Source: Pseudomonas abieticivorans
Lineage (GTDB): Bacteria; Pseudomonadota; Gammaproteobacteria; Pseudomonadales; Pseudomonadaceae
Assembly (NCBI RefSeq): GCF_023509015.1
Contig: NZ_CP094975.1
Location: 6,441,501-6,505,500, forward strand
DNA: 64,000 nt
Reading direction: 5' to 3'
In this document: positions 1-9,275 of the stretch, in pieces
Numbering within the stretch: the stretch's first letter is position 1
How the letters are laid out: every line of letters starts with the position of its first letter
The notes under the pieces: model-generated
Seen by the model: only the letters and a program-made list of their open reading frames with translations
Told to the model about the DNA's origin: nothing
Databases searched by the model: none
Position numbers and translations under genes: made by a program

Positions 1-275
1 ACATGACCCGCTGCCTGGCCATCGAATACGGCCACCAGGGCATCCGCGTCAACGGCATCTGCCCGACCTACGCGAAAACCGCCCTCACCCGCGCGCTGAT
101 GGAGCAACCGGGGTATGTCGATGATTTTGCCGAAACCATTCCGCTCAAGCGCTGGGGCGAAATCGATGACGTGGCCGACCTTGCGGTGTTCCTGGCGTCC
201 GAACGCTCCAGCTATATCCATGGCGACCTGATACGCATCGACGGCGGCGAGACCTTGTCGCGTTATTCGGTGTGA
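1..275 (+). CDS. SDR-family oxidoreductase, C-terminal part
   Basis: The last ~91 residues of a short-chain dehydrogenase/reductase; the nucleotide-binding motif and catalytic Tyr-Lys lie upstream of the window. The visible part has the usual family end: LAxEYGxxGIRVNGICP, a DVADLAVFLAS segment and a GDLIRIDGGE tail, resembling gluconate 5-dehydrogenase-type SDRs. It reads into an iron alcohol dehydrogenase 43 bp downstream on the same strand, so it is probably the first visible gene of the Baeyer-Villiger operon, where it would oxidise or reduce an alcohol/ketone pair. Substrate unknown. Confidence 0.85.
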   Translation, partial: MTRCLAIEYGHQGIRVNGICPTYAKTALTRALMEQPGYVDDFAETIPLKRWGEIDDVADLAVFLASERSSYIHGDLIRIDGGETLSRYSV

Positions 276-318
276 TGCGCTCATCACCTTTTCACCTGTC
301 CGCAATGGAACCAAGCCC

Positions 319-1482
319 ATGAGTATTTTCAAGCCATTCACCTTCGACACCGTCGCCTCCATCGTCGCCGAATGGGGTGCCGCACGGCGCCTCGGCGAGA
401 TCCTCGGCGCCTGGACCGAGTCACGCAACCTGCTGATCGTCACCGACAAGTTCCTGCACACCAACGGCCTGCTGGACGCCGCCAAAGCCTCTTTGCAACA
501 GGCAGGCTTCACTATCAGCGTGTTCGACGATGTGGTCGCCGACCCGCCCGAGTCGGTGCTGCACGACTGCGTCGGCCAGGCGCGCGCCGCCAAGGTGGAC
601 CTGGTGCTGGGCCTGGGCGGCGGTTCGTCCCTGGACATCGCCAAGCTCGCCGCCGTGATGATCCCGTCCAACCAGCCGTTGGCCGACCTCTACGGCATCG
701 GCAAGGTCAGGGGCAGCCGCTTGCCCCTGGTGCAAATCCCGACCACCGCCGGCACCGGTTCGGAGGTCACCAACATCACCATCCTGACCACCGGCGAAAC
801 CACCAAGATGGGTGTCGTGGCCCAGCAACTGTACGCCGACAAAGTCATCCTCGATGCTGAACTGACCGTTGGCCTGCCGCCGCTGATTACAGCAGCCACC
901 GGCATCGACGCCATGGTTCACGCCATCGAGGCCTACACCAGCCGCCACCGCAAGAACCCGATTTCCGATGCCCTGGCACGCGAAGCACTGCGCCTGTTGG
1001 CCGGCAACCTGATCGCCGCCTGCGAAGACGGCAACAACCGCCTGGCACGCGAGGCCATGCTGCTGGGGGCCACCCTGGCCGGACAAGCGTTCGCCAATGC
1101 CCCGGTGGCTGCGGTGCATGCGCTGGCCTACCCCTTGGGCGGCCATTACCACATCCCCCATGGCCTCTCCAATGCCCTGATGTTGGGCCCGGTGTTGCGC
1201 TTCAACCTGAGTGCGGCCGCGCCCTTGTATGCCGAGCTCGCCGACGTGCTGTTGGGCCCAAGCAACGCCACGGTCACCTCGCGCGCCACCCGTTTCGTGG
1301 AATTCATGGACGACCTGATGAACCGCTCCGGTGCGCCACGGCGCCTGCGCGATGTGAAGGTGCGCGAAGACAGCCTCGCGCTGTTGGCCCACGACGCCAT
1401 GAAGCAGGAGCGCCTGCTGCAGAACAACCCGGTGGAGCTGCGCGAAGCGGACGCTTTGGCGCTCTACAAAAAAGCTTTTTAA
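319..1482 (+). CDS. Iron-containing alcohol dehydrogenase
   Basis: A 387-aa group III (Fe-ADH) dehydrogenase of full family length. It shows the NAD(P)-binding GLGGGSSLD motif (residues 98-106), PTTAGTGSEV (141-150) and the four metal ligands Asp197, His201, His267 and His281 (the last two within HALAYPLGGHYHIPHG). It should interconvert an alcohol and an aldehyde or ketone in the cytoplasm. It sits between an SDR and a Baeyer-Villiger-type monooxygenase (47 bp downstream), which suggests it supplies or recycles the carbonyl substrate. Exact substrate cannot be read from sequence. Confidence 0.9.
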   Translation: MSIFKPFTFDTVASIVAEWGAARRLGEILGAWTESRNLLIVTDKFLHTNGLLDAAKASLQQAGFTISVFDDVVADPPESVLHDCVGQARAAKVDLVLGLGGGSSLDIAKLAAVMIPSNQPLADLYGIGKVRGSRLPLVQIPTTAGTGSEVTNITILTTGETTKMGVVAQQLYADKVILDAELTVGLPPLITAATGIDAMVHAIEAYTSRHRKNPISDALAREALRLLAGNLIAACEDGNNRLAREAMLLGATLAGQAFANAPVAAVHALAYPLGGHYHIPHGLSNALMLGPVLRFNLSAAAPLYAELADVLLGPSNATVTSRATRFVEFMDDLMNRSGAPRRLRDVKVREDSLALLAHDAMKQERLLQNNPVELREADALALYKKAF

Positions 1483-1529
1483 ACCGGCGCCTCGCCTTCT
1501 CCCAGCGTACAAGAACAAGGAAAAAGCCC

Positions 1530-2993
1530 ATGTTGAACGCAGCACAATCGACCTACGACATTGTTATCCTGGGTGCCGGCTTCGGCGGCCTGGGCATGGC
1601 CGCGCAACTGAAAATGCAGGGCATCGACAACTTCATCGTGCTGGAACGTGGCAACCGCATCGGCGGCGTCTGGCGCGACAACGCCTACCCGGGAGCGGCT
1701 TGCGACACCGAATCCCACCTGTACTGCTACAGCTTCTTCCCGCACCTGCGGGTCAGCAAAATGTACGCCGACCGCCAGGAACTGCTGCGTTACATGGACA
1801 CCTTGGCCGCGCACTATGACGTGCTGCCACACGTGAAGCTCGACAGCGAGCTGAGCGAGGCACGCTGGGATGAAAACGCCCAGCGCTGGGGGTTCCTGCT
1901 GGCCGATGGCTCGCACCTGCAGGGGCGGTTTTTCGTGCCTGCCTGGGGCCAATTGAACAAGCCGGCCATCCCCGCCTTCAAAGGCCTGGGCAACTTCGCC
2001 GGGCAATACTTTCACTCGGCGCAGTGGCCGGCCGATGCACACCTGGCTGGCAAGAAAGTCGCCAGCATCGGCGCTGCCGCCAGCGCCGTGCAGTATGTGC
2101 CGGAAGTGGCCAAGGAGGCTAAACACCTGACCGTGTTCCAGCGCAGCGCCAACTGGATCATGCCGCGCAACCAGATTGTCTTCACGCCAGCGCAGCTCGA
2201 CGCCTACAGCGCCAAACCCGAACTGTTCCACGAAAGCCGCCGCGAACTGCACGCGTTTCGCGAGAACGGTTTTGCCCGCACCCGCCACGGCACCGAGGCA
2301 CAGCAGGAAGGCATCAAGATGGCCAGCGGTCACCTCGCCGCTCAAGTACCGGACGCCGAGTTGCGCGCCAAGCTTACCCCCGACTACGAGTTCGCCTGCA
2401 AGCGCATCCTGCGCTCCGACGACTACTACCCGGCGTTGATGCGCAGCAACGTCAGCCTGGAGACTGTCGCGGTGGATCACTTCGTGCCACAGGGCATCGT
2501 CGACAAGAACGGCACCCTGCATGAGTTCGACGTGGTGATCTTTGGCACCGGCTTCGAAAGCCAGGCATTCCAGGGCGACTTACAAGTGATCGGGCGTAAC
2601 GGCCAAACCCTGCACCAGCGCTGGCAGGACGGCGCCGAAGCCTACCTGGGCATGACGGTGCCGGGTTTCCCCAACCTGTTCATGATCTATGGCCCCAACA
2701 CCAACCTGAACCATAACTCGATCATCACCATGCTGGAGATCCAGCAGCGCTACATCATCCAGGCGGTGCAACACCTTCAGGCCGCGGCCCTGGACGTTAC
2801 CGAGGAGGCTTTCGGCGCCTACAACGACGCCCTGCAAACCAATATGCAGTCCTCGGCGTTCTCTTCCGATTGCTCCAGCTGGTACAAGAATGCCGCCGGC
2901 AAGGTCATCAACAACTGGTCGGGCACGGTGGACGAATACCGCGCCCTGGCTACCGACTGGCGCGCCAGCGACTACCATCTGTTGGGCGTTTGA
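1530..2993 (+). CDS. Baeyer-Villiger-type flavin monooxygenase
   Basis: A 487-aa FAD/NADPH monooxygenase. The N-terminal Rossmann motif GAGFGGLG (residues 15-22) binds FAD, and the Baeyer-Villiger fingerprint FxGxxxHxxxWP is intact at 156-167 (Phe156, Gly158, His162, Trp166, Pro167). Family members insert oxygen next to a carbonyl, turning a ketone into an ester or lactone. The next gene encodes an esterase that could hydrolyse that product, and the two preceding genes are alcohol dehydrogenases, so the four form a coherent route. Whether the substrate is cyclic or linear is not visible. Confidence 0.9.
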   Translation: MLNAAQSTYDIVILGAGFGGLGMAAQLKMQGIDNFIVLERGNRIGGVWRDNAYPGAACDTESHLYCYSFFPHLRVSKMYADRQELLRYMDTLAAHYDVLPHVKLDSELSEARWDENAQRWGFLLADGSHLQGRFFVPAWGQLNKPAIPAFKGLGNFAGQYFHSAQWPADAHLAGKKVASIGAAASAVQYVPEVAKEAKHLTVFQRSANWIMPRNQIVFTPAQLDAYSAKPELFHESRRELHAFRENGFARTRHGTEAQQEGIKMASGHLAAQVPDAELRAKLTPDYEFACKRILRSDDYYPALMRSNVSLETVAVDHFVPQGIVDKNGTLHEFDVVIFGTGFESQAFQGDLQVIGRNGQTLHQRWQDGAEAYLGMTVPGFPNLFMIYGPNTNLNHNSIITMLEIQQRYIIQAVQHLQAAALDVTEEAFGAYNDALQTNMQSSAFSSDCSSWYKNAAGKVINNWSGTVDEYRALATDWRASDYHLLGV

Positions 2994-3007
2994 AGCGAGG
3001 GCCTCTC

Positions 3008-3982
3008 ATGAGTCAAGGCATTGCACTGGAACAGGTCGCCGCCGACGCGGTGGACCTCGTCCGAGCGTTTCGCGCCAACGGCGAGGTGTCCTTTCAGGAC
3101 GTGCCGCTGGCCGAGGCCCGGGCTAACTACCTCAAGGCCTGCGCCGCCAATGGCGTTGCCTGGCAACCGGTCGCCGAGGTTCACACGCTGGAGTATCCGG
3201 TGGCCCAAGGCACCGCTGCCCTGCGTCTGTATCGCCCGGCCGGTAGCGCTGGCGAAGCGGTAACCCCCTGGGTGCTTTTCATCCACGGTGGCGGCTGGGT
3301 GATCGGCAACCTGGACAGCCACGACAGCCTCTGCCGCAGCCTGGCCAACCAGTCTGGTGCCAGCGTGGTGGCGGTGGATTATCGCCTGGCACCGGAGCAT
3401 CGCTTTCCGGTGCCGTTGGACGATTGCCTGGCGGCGCTGCGGTTCGTACGCGACAACGCCAGCCAGCTGCGGCTGGACCTGGGCAACGCGGTGGTGGCCG
3501 GCGACAGCGCTGGCGGCAACATGGCCACGGTGCTGGCCAACCATCCGGCTTATCAGGTCGAGGGCGTCGCGTTCAAGGCGCAGGTTTTGCTCTACCCCGT
3601 CACCGACCTGACTGCCAGCCACGCCTCGTACCAGCGGGTCACCCAGGGGTTCCCGTTAACGGCAAAATCGATGCATTGGTTTCGCGAGCAGTATGTGCCA
3701 ACGGGCCAGGACCCAAGCGATGCGCGGCTGTCACCGTTGCTGCATAGCGAGGGCCGGGTGCAACCGGATCTGTTCATCCTGACGGTGGGGCATGATCCGC
3801 TGGCGGATGAGGGGATTGCCTATGCTGGCGCGGCGGCCAGTGCGGGTACGGCGGTGGTGCATCATCATCTACCCCGCCATGCCCATGGCGTGCTGACCAG
3901 CGCCGGCAAGATCGAAACCGGGCGCCGATTGCTGGCCGAAGCGGCGCAGTTCATCACCGATCGAGTCAAACTTTCGCGCTGA
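3008..3982 (+). CDS. Alpha/beta hydrolase (hormone-sensitive-lipase-type esterase)
   Basis: A 324-aa esterase of the HSL (bacterial family IV) type. The oxyanion motif HGGGW is at residues 93-97 and the nucleophile motif GDSAGG at 165-170 (Ser167). ATG 3008 is chosen 14 bp after the monooxygenase stop; an in-frame start at 2870 would give an unrelated leader inside the upstream gene. It probably cleaves the ester or lactone made by the Baeyer-Villiger enzyme. Last gene of the rightward operon; a convergent permease gene follows. Confidence 0.9.
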   Translation: MSQGIALEQVAADAVDLVRAFRANGEVSFQDVPLAEARANYLKACAANGVAWQPVAEVHTLEYPVAQGTAALRLYRPAGSAGEAVTPWVLFIHGGGWVIGNLDSHDSLCRSLANQSGASVVAVDYRLAPEHRFPVPLDDCLAALRFVRDNASQLRLDLGNAVVAGDSAGGNMATVLANHPAYQVEGVAFKAQVLLYPVTDLTASHASYQRVTQGFPLTAKSMHWFREQYVPTGQDPSDARLSPLLHSEGRVQPDLFILTVGHDPLADEGIAYAGAAASAGTAVVHHHLPRHAHGVLTSAGKIETGRRLLAEAAQFITDRVKLSR

Positions 3983-4023
3983 ACGCAACGTCCCTCCTAC
4001 CTCGATCTGATAAACCACCTTGT

Positions 4024-4047
4024 GGCGAGGATGCTTGCACCCTCGCC
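4024..4047. other. Stem-loop between convergent genes
   Basis: GGCGAGG (4024-4030) pairs with CCTCGCC (4041-4047) around a 10-nt loop, between the esterase stop and the permease stop. There is no run of U on either side, so it may be a weak terminator or an mRNA-stabilising hairpin. Confidence 0.4.
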
Positions 4048-4064
4048 TCAAACATCCCATGCGA

Positions 4065-5468
4065 TCAGGGCTGGGCGATCTGCGCTTGGCTTACCGCTAC
4101 CGATCCGATCAACCCCAGCACCGGTGCCAGCAGGAACACCAGCGGCAAATGGTTGACCCACCACTGGTCACTGCCAGTCATCACCGCGTAGTTGTCGATC
4201 ATCAGCAAGAACGCCACCAGCATGCTTACCCCGCCCAACAAGGGCGCGACCGCCGTGCTCCATAGCGATTCACCAAGGCGCTCGCGGCTGAAATAACGAA
4301 ATACCGCAAAGCTGGTCAGGCACTGCAGCAGCACGATGCCCAGCACGCCCATGCCGAACAGCGCCACGCCCATCTGCAAATACGGATGCTGGCCTGCGGC
4401 GACAAAGCACAGCGTTACCCCGGCCACCAACGCCAACTGCACCACCGTACCGTTGAACGGCGAGTGATATTTGGGGTGGGTCTTGCCCATCCATGCCGGC
4501 AGGATGCCGCTGCGCGCCAGCGAAAAATGATAGCGCGCCGCGCTCATGTGCAGGGCCAAAAAGCCGGCGAACAGGCTGGTGATCACCAGCACCTGCATGA
4601 TCTGCGTGGCTAAGGTACCGACGTACTGGGTGTTGATGATGAACAGGAATGACGCCGGATCGCCGGCCGCTGTGGCCTTGGCCTGTTCGACACCCACCGC
4701 CGAGACCATCGCCCACGTAGTGGTCAGGTAAAACACTGCAATCAGGGCAATGGCGATATAGGTCGCGCGCGACACTGTGCGCCGGGCGTCGCGGGCTTCT
4801 TCACCATAAATCACCGTCGCCTCAAAGCCAATGAACGACCCCAGCCCCAGAATCAGGCTCAAGCCCGCGCCACTGCCCAGCACCAGCGAGGGATTGAACA
4901 CCTCCAGCGAGAACCCGTGAAAGCCCTTGTCCCACAGCACCGCCAGGTCGAAGGCGAACAGGCTGATCACCTCCAGCAACAGGGCGATGGCCAGCACCTT
5001 GGCGCTGGCGCCGACATCCCGGTAGCCGAGTACCAAGGTTGCGGCCAGCCACAACACGCCGAACCACTGCCAGCCTATGTCAATGCCGGTCAGTTCCTTG
5101 AGCACCAGGCTGCTGAAAAACGACAGGCTGCCAAAGGTGCCGATGGTAATCGCGTTGTAGGTCATCACCGCCAGCCAGGCAGCGATACGCCCTGCCCGCT
5201 CGCCGAAGCCGGCGCTGATATAGGCGTAGAACGCTCCGGCGTTGGTGATGCGCTGGCTCATCTTTAAATAGCCCACGGCGAACACCGAAAAGATCAACGC
5301 CGCGACGATATAGGTACCGGGTGTGCCGGCGCCGGTGCCCAGGGCGATGGACAGTGTGGTCAGCGACACCACGATGCCCATGGGCGCGACGGCGGCCAGT
5401 ACCAACAGCACCAAGTCCTTGGTATCCAGGGTATCGCGTTTGAGTGAATGGTCTGCAGGATGCGACAT
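4065..5468 (-). CDS. APC-family amino acid permease
   Basis: A 467-aa polytopic membrane protein of the amino acid-polyamine-organocation family with about 12 hydrophobic segments. The first helix has LAAVAPMGIVVSL and the second region NAGAFYAYISAGFG, typical of APC proton symporters; a short soluble tail ends the protein. ATG 5468 (MSHPADHSLK) is preferred over an in-frame upstream start because it has a GAGG sequence ~8 bp upstream and places the polar leader directly before helix 1. Substrate unknown. It is divergent from the SDR at 5706, sharing a 237-bp intergenic region that should hold both promoters. Confidence 0.85.
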   Translation of the reverse strand: MSHPADHSLKRDTLDTKDLVLLVLAAVAPMGIVVSLTTLSIALGTGAGTPGTYIVAALIFSVFAVGYLKMSQRITNAGAFYAYISAGFGERAGRIAAWLAVMTYNAITIGTFGSLSFFSSLVLKELTGIDIGWQWFGVLWLAATLVLGYRDVGASAKVLAIALLLEVISLFAFDLAVLWDKGFHGFSLEVFNPSLVLGSGAGLSLILGLGSFIGFEATVIYGEEARDARRTVSRATYIAIALIAVFYLTTTWAMVSAVGVEQAKATAAGDPASFLFIINTQYVGTLATQIMQVLVITSLFAGFLALHMSAARYHFSLARSGILPAWMGKTHPKYHSPFNGTVVQLALVAGVTLCFVAAGQHPYLQMGVALFGMGVLGIVLLQCLTSFAVFRYFSRERLGESLWSTAVAPLLGGVSMLVAFLLMIDNYAVMTGSDQWWVNHLPLVFLLAPVLGLIGSVAVSQAQIAQP

Positions 5469-5705
5469 GATTTCAAAGCCTCGAAGACAGAGCGGAACTG
5501 GCCTGAAGGCTAGCGCCGCGGCACGCCTGCTCAACAGGTTGCCAGCGGCCAATTTCGCTGTGCCGTCGGTCTTCGATGCTCGGTGCCGGCTGGCCGTTTC
5601 GCACCTGTTAACGCCTGCTGCGGCTTTTTAGACTCCCAGGCGTGACACCTTTGCACGAGGGCCTATCCCTCTGCTCAAACCCTGCTTGCCGATGGAGGCG
5701 ACCCA

Positions 5706-6503
5706 ATGCGATTCAACAATAAAATAGCCATTGTCACAGGTTCCAGCTCCGGCAATGGCCGCGCCATCGCCCTGGCGCTCGCCGCCGAAGGCGCCCACCT
5801 GGTGTGCTCCGACCTGAAAAGCAAAGCCCGCCCGGAAGGCTTCGAGAGCGACCTGCACATCGATACTGATCAACTGATCCGCGACAACGGCGGCGAAGCG
5901 ATCTTCGTCAAGGCCGATGTTTCCCGCTACAACGATATGCAAGACCTGGTCGCCGCCGCCGTCGAACGCTTCGGCCGCCTGGACATCATGATCAACAACG
6001 CCGGCGTGGCGGTGGAGCTGAAAACCATCGTCGAGGAAACCGAGGCCGATTACGACCTGACCATGAACGTCAACACCAAGGGCACCTGGCTGGGCTGCAA
6101 GTTCGCGATCACCCAGATGATGAAGCAGGACGTCAGCGAGACCGGCACCCGCGGCAAGATCGTCAATATCTCTTCGATCGGTGGCCTGGTGGGCCTGGCC
6201 CAGGAAGCGTCCTATTGCGCCTCCAAGGGCGCGGTCAACAACCTGACCCGGCAACTGTCCGTGGACTTTGCCGCGCACAAGATCAACGTCAACGCGGTGT
6301 GCCCAGGCTTTCTCGCCACCGCCATGGTGCGCCAGGAGCTGGACGACCCCGAGATCAAGACCCTGCTGGAAAACCTCACGCCCTGGCCGCGCATCGGTAA
6401 CGTGCAGGACGTGGCCAAGGCCGTGACCTTCCTGGCCTCCGAGGACGCCCAGTGGATGACCGGCTCGCTGCTGACAGTGGACGGCGCCTATACCGCGCAG
6501 TAA
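5706..6503 (+). CDS. SDR-family NAD(P)-dependent oxidoreductase
   Basis: A complete 265-aa classical SDR. The cofactor motif TGSSSGNG is at residues 11-18, INNAG follows strand 4, the catalytic Ser is near 157, and Tyr170 and Lys174 form YCASK. GGAGG lies 7 bp before the ATG. Resembles 3-oxoacyl-ACP reductase/glucose dehydrogenase-like SDRs; reaction unassigned. It stands alone on the plus strand, divergent from the permease and followed by a REP doublet and a bidirectional terminator. Confidence 0.88.
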   Translation: MRFNNKIAIVTGSSSGNGRAIALALAAEGAHLVCSDLKSKARPEGFESDLHIDTDQLIRDNGGEAIFVKADVSRYNDMQDLVAAAVERFGRLDIMINNAGVAVELKTIVEETEADYDLTMNVNTKGTWLGCKFAITQMMKQDVSETGTRGKIVNISSIGGLVGLAQEASYCASKGAVNNLTRQLSVDFAAHKINVNAVCPGFLATAMVRQELDDPEIKTLLENLTPWPRIGNVQDVAKAVTFLASEDAQWMTGSLLTVDGAYTAQ

Positions 6504-6551
6504 CGCGCCCACGGCGCACGACTCTCAATTACCTGCCCCGGGCAACACCCC

Positions 6552-6635
6552 GTAGGAGCGGATTTATCCGCGAAAGCCGCGATGCGTTATGCCTGATGCA
6601 CTGCAGCGGCCCTTCGCGGATGAATCCGCTCCTAC
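6552..6635. repeat. REP doublet (inverted pair)
   Basis: A copy of TAGGAGCGGATTTATCCGCG with flanks (6552-6574) faces its near-complement TTCGCGGATGAATCCGCTCCTAC (split here as 6613-6635). This is the Pseudomonas REP type that also forms the tandem array at 21108-21465. It lies between convergent genes, the usual extragenic setting. Confidence 0.85.
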
Positions 6636-6681
6636 GCGGGTCGGGCCTGACGGGTGCAATACAGGGTTGGCTCAATCCAAA

Positions 6682-6717
6682 AAAAAGCGGCGCTACCTGA
6701 TGGCAGCGCCGCTTTTT
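6682..6717. terminator. Bidirectional rho-independent terminator
   Basis: A 13-bp stem, AAAAAGCGGCGCT (6682-6694) with AGCGCCGCTTTTT (6705-6717), around a 10-nt loop. Flanking A and T runs let it end both the rightward SDR transcript and the leftward aminotransferase transcript. Confidence 0.9.
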
Positions 6718-6730
6718 CATTGCCCAGTCA

Positions 6731-8065
6731 TCAGCCCTCGGCAGCTTCTTTCACGGCCTGACGCGCAGCGCGTTCAGTGGCAGCGATGAAGCCATCGACA
6801 TCCCCCTGGGTCATCACCGTGGACAAGAACGCCTTGCCGGTCTTGGCAATGTGGTAGCCCTCCAGCACCAGGTTGCGCTGCAAGCGTGTTACCCACTTGG
6901 CCTCCTCTTTGTTGGAGTAGCCACTGCGGTAGTCACGAATGTCGCGCTGGTGACCGAACACCATGAACATCGACGAAAAGCCGGTGACCTGGCCGGGGAA
7001 ACCGGCCTTGGCGAACGCCTCGGTGACACCCGCGCGCAGGCGATCACCCAGCACGTCCAGGCGGTCGGACTCGGCCTGGGTGTACAGGTCCAGGCACACC
7101 TTGCCCGCCGTCATGGTGATCGGGTTGGCGGTAAAGGTCCCGCTCCACGGCAGCAGCGGCTTGCCTTCGCGGTGGTCGAACACCTGCATGAACCTGCGCA
7201 GGCCGGCCACGGCGCCTACCGGGAAACCACCGCCGATGATCTTCGCCAGCACGGTCAGGTCGGGCTTGATGTTGAAACGGGTCTGGGCACCGCCGCGGTG
7301 GACGCGGAAGGTGATCACTTCATCGAGGATAAACACCGCGCCAATCTCGGTCGACACGCGGCGGATCATCTGGATAAACGCCTCGGTGACCGGGACGAAA
7401 CCAAAGTAGCTCGGGGCCGGGTCGATCAGGATCGCGGCAATGGCATCGCGGTTGGCGAGGATAATGCGCTCGGCCGCCTCGACATCGTTGAACGGGATTA
7501 CCACCACGTCGTTCTTGACGCCTTCAGGCACGCCCTTGGAATAGCCGATGGACTTGGGATCATCGCCCCAGTTCTCTGGCGATGAGTCCAGGCTCACTTC
7601 GGCGTAGTCGTACGAGCCGTGGTAAACGCCTTCGCATTTGACGATCTTCGAGCGGCCAGTAATGGCCCGCGCGGCCTTGATCGCGCACATCACCGCTTCG
7701 GAACCTGAGTTGGAGAAACGAATCCACTCAAAGCTCTCGGCGCGTTCGCACACGGTTTCGGCCAGGGCAACTTCGGGCTCGGTAGGCAAAGTGAAGGCTG
7801 TGCCCTTGGTGACCTGTTCCTGGATCGCCGCAACGATCGCCGGGTGGGCGTGGCCGTGGATCAAGGACGCGAAGTTGTTGAGCAAATCGAGTCGGCGCGT
7901 GCCATCGACGTCGGTGACATAGGCGCCCGAACCACTGCCGGCATACACCGGGAACGGTTCCTGCCAGGGCAGGATACGGGTGATGCCGCCGGGCATGACT
8001 TTGGTGGCGCGGTCGTAGAGGGCTTTGGATTGACTGTGGTTTTCAGGCCATTTTGCAGCGGGCAT
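6731..8065 (-). CDS. Class-III aminotransferase (glutamate-1-semialdehyde aminomutase-like)
   Basis: A 444-aa PLP enzyme of the class-III (subgroup II) aminotransferases. NSGSEA at 119-124 binds the phosphate, LDEV has Asp248, and Lys275 in TVLAKIIGGG is the Schiff-base lysine. ATG 8065 (MPAAKWPENH) follows AAGGA at good spacing; a GTG-initiated extension to 8149 lacks a site. It resembles aspartate aminotransferase-family/HemL-like enzymes but lies in a catabolic context, so an amine or amino-acid substrate is more likely than tetrapyrrole synthesis. Downstream partner of the alpha/beta hydrolase (62-bp gap, same strand). Confidence 0.87.
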   Translation of the reverse strand: MPAAKWPENHSQSKALYDRATKVMPGGITRILPWQEPFPVYAGSGSGAYVTDVDGTRRLDLLNNFASLIHGHAHPAIVAAIQEQVTKGTAFTLPTEPEVALAETVCERAESFEWIRFSNSGSEAVMCAIKAARAITGRSKIVKCEGVYHGSYDYAEVSLDSSPENWGDDPKSIGYSKGVPEGVKNDVVVIPFNDVEAAERIILANRDAIAAILIDPAPSYFGFVPVTEAFIQMIRRVSTEIGAVFILDEVITFRVHRGGAQTRFNIKPDLTVLAKIIGGGFPVGAVAGLRRFMQVFDHREGKPLLPWSGTFTANPITMTAGKVCLDLYTQAESDRLDVLGDRLRAGVTEAFAKAGFPGQVTGFSSMFMVFGHQRDIRDYRSGYSNKEEAKWVTRLQRNLVLEGYHIAKTGKAFLSTVMTQGDVDGFIAATERAARQAVKEAAEG

Positions 8066-8127
8066 AGTGGTATTCCTTGAAGCTGTTTTAAGTACAGCGG
8101 GCAGGCCGGGTGTTAACGACGAAAGGG

Positions 8128-9021
8128 TTACAGATGGCGCTTGAACCACTCGACGGCAGCGCCGCTCGAGGCCTTGAATTCGCTCAGGTAAGGATCGAAA
8201 TGCCCGCAGTTCAGCAGTACCAGGTGCTTGGGCTGCAGGGCCGTTTCGTAAGCCTTTAGCGCGGCATCCGGCACCGTGACGGTGTCTTTGAGAGCAACGA
8301 TCAGTTGCAATGGCGTCGGGCTGATGCGATCGATGGCATAACCTGGCTCGTACTCGTTGAGCAGCTCGATGCTTTTGAGCGTCACTTCATTGCGCCAGGC
8401 CGGCGCCACGGTGTCGCCGCTCTGGGTGAAAAAGTCATAGCAGTCCTGGCCGGGCAAGGCGCAATCGGCTTTTGGATCTTCGGCCACCACCTCCATCAGC
8501 AACGGCTGCTCGCCGGCGTAACGGGCGGCGCGATCGGCCTCGAACGCTTCGATCAGCCCCGGCATCAGGTCGGGGCGCACGGCCATGCGCACGTCGCTGG
8601 AGCCACTGATGGCCGGCACCTGGGACGACACGCACTTGACCCGGCGATCGAACGCCGCTACCTGCAGCACATGGCCGCCGCTGTAGCTGGAGCCCCACAC
8701 GCCGATGCGCGATGCATCGATGTTATCCAGGCTGCTGACGTAGGTGATTGCGTCGCGGTAGTCACGCACCTGCAATTGCGGGTCGGCCTCCTGGCGCGGC
8801 AGGCCTTCGCTGGCGCCGAAATTGCGGTTGTCGTACACCAGCACCGCAAAGCCGCCCTGCGCGAACACCTCGGCATAGCGGTCCAGGTACTGCTCCTTGA
8901 CTGCGGTAAAGCCGTGGGCCATGACAATCGCCGGGTACGGGCCCGCCGCGCCGGTTGGCAGGTAAAGCCAGCCTTTCAAGGTCAGGCCGTCGGTGGTCTT
9001 GAAGCTGATATCACTGCGCAT
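8128..9021 (-). CDS. Alpha/beta hydrolase, S15/dienelactone-hydrolase-like
   Basis: A 297-aa hydrolase. The nucleophile elbow is GSSYSG (residues 110-115, Ser112), the G-x-S-Y-x-G form seen in X-Pro dipeptidyl-peptidase-like and acetyl-xylan-esterase-like hydrolases; AHGF near residue 35 is the oxyanion loop and NCGHFDPY near the end carries the catalytic His. ATG 9021 has AGGAG upstream and is preferred to one five codons earlier. Probably one transcript with the aminotransferase. Substrate unknown, perhaps an amide or ester whose product feeds the aminotransferase (inference). Confidence 0.85.
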   Translation of the reverse strand: MRSDISFKTTDGLTLKGWLYLPTGAAGPYPAIVMAHGFTAVKEQYLDRYAEVFAQGGFAVLVYDNRNFGASEGLPRQEADPQLQVRDYRDAITYVSSLDNIDASRIGVWGSSYSGGHVLQVAAFDRRVKCVSSQVPAISGSSDVRMAVRPDLMPGLIEAFEADRAARYAGEQPLLMEVVAEDPKADCALPGQDCYDFFTQSGDTVAPAWRNEVTLKSIELLNEYEPGYAIDRISPTPLQLIVALKDTVTVPDAALKAYETALQPKHLVLLNCGHFDPYLSEFKASSGAAVEWFKRHL

Positions 9022-9275
9022 GAGCATCTCCTGCAATGGGCGAACCGGGCGTCACGCCGGTCCTTTTTCAGCAGATGTTGCAGGCGTGCAGGAACGGCGG
9101 ACAGGTTCGCGGTGGCCAAACTTCTGTGCGCACCAGCCAATTGCATCGCTGGCCGTCAAAGCGTAGATAAATGGCCTCCGTCCACCTGTTTGGCGCCCCT
9201 TGCCGGTCCTACTATCGGTCCATGCCTTGTGCCATTGCGCAAGTCGCTCAGCGTCCCATACGACTGGAGAACCCC

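Noticed and set aside
421..2522. Long antisense frames under the Fe-ADH and monooxygenase genes
   Set aside because: High-G+C shadow frames: no family motif and no ribosome site, while the plus strand carries complete catalytic motifs.
4024..4047. Strong terminator between esterase and permease
   Set aside because: Hairpin is clear but lacks a T run in both directions, so it is listed only as a stem-loop.
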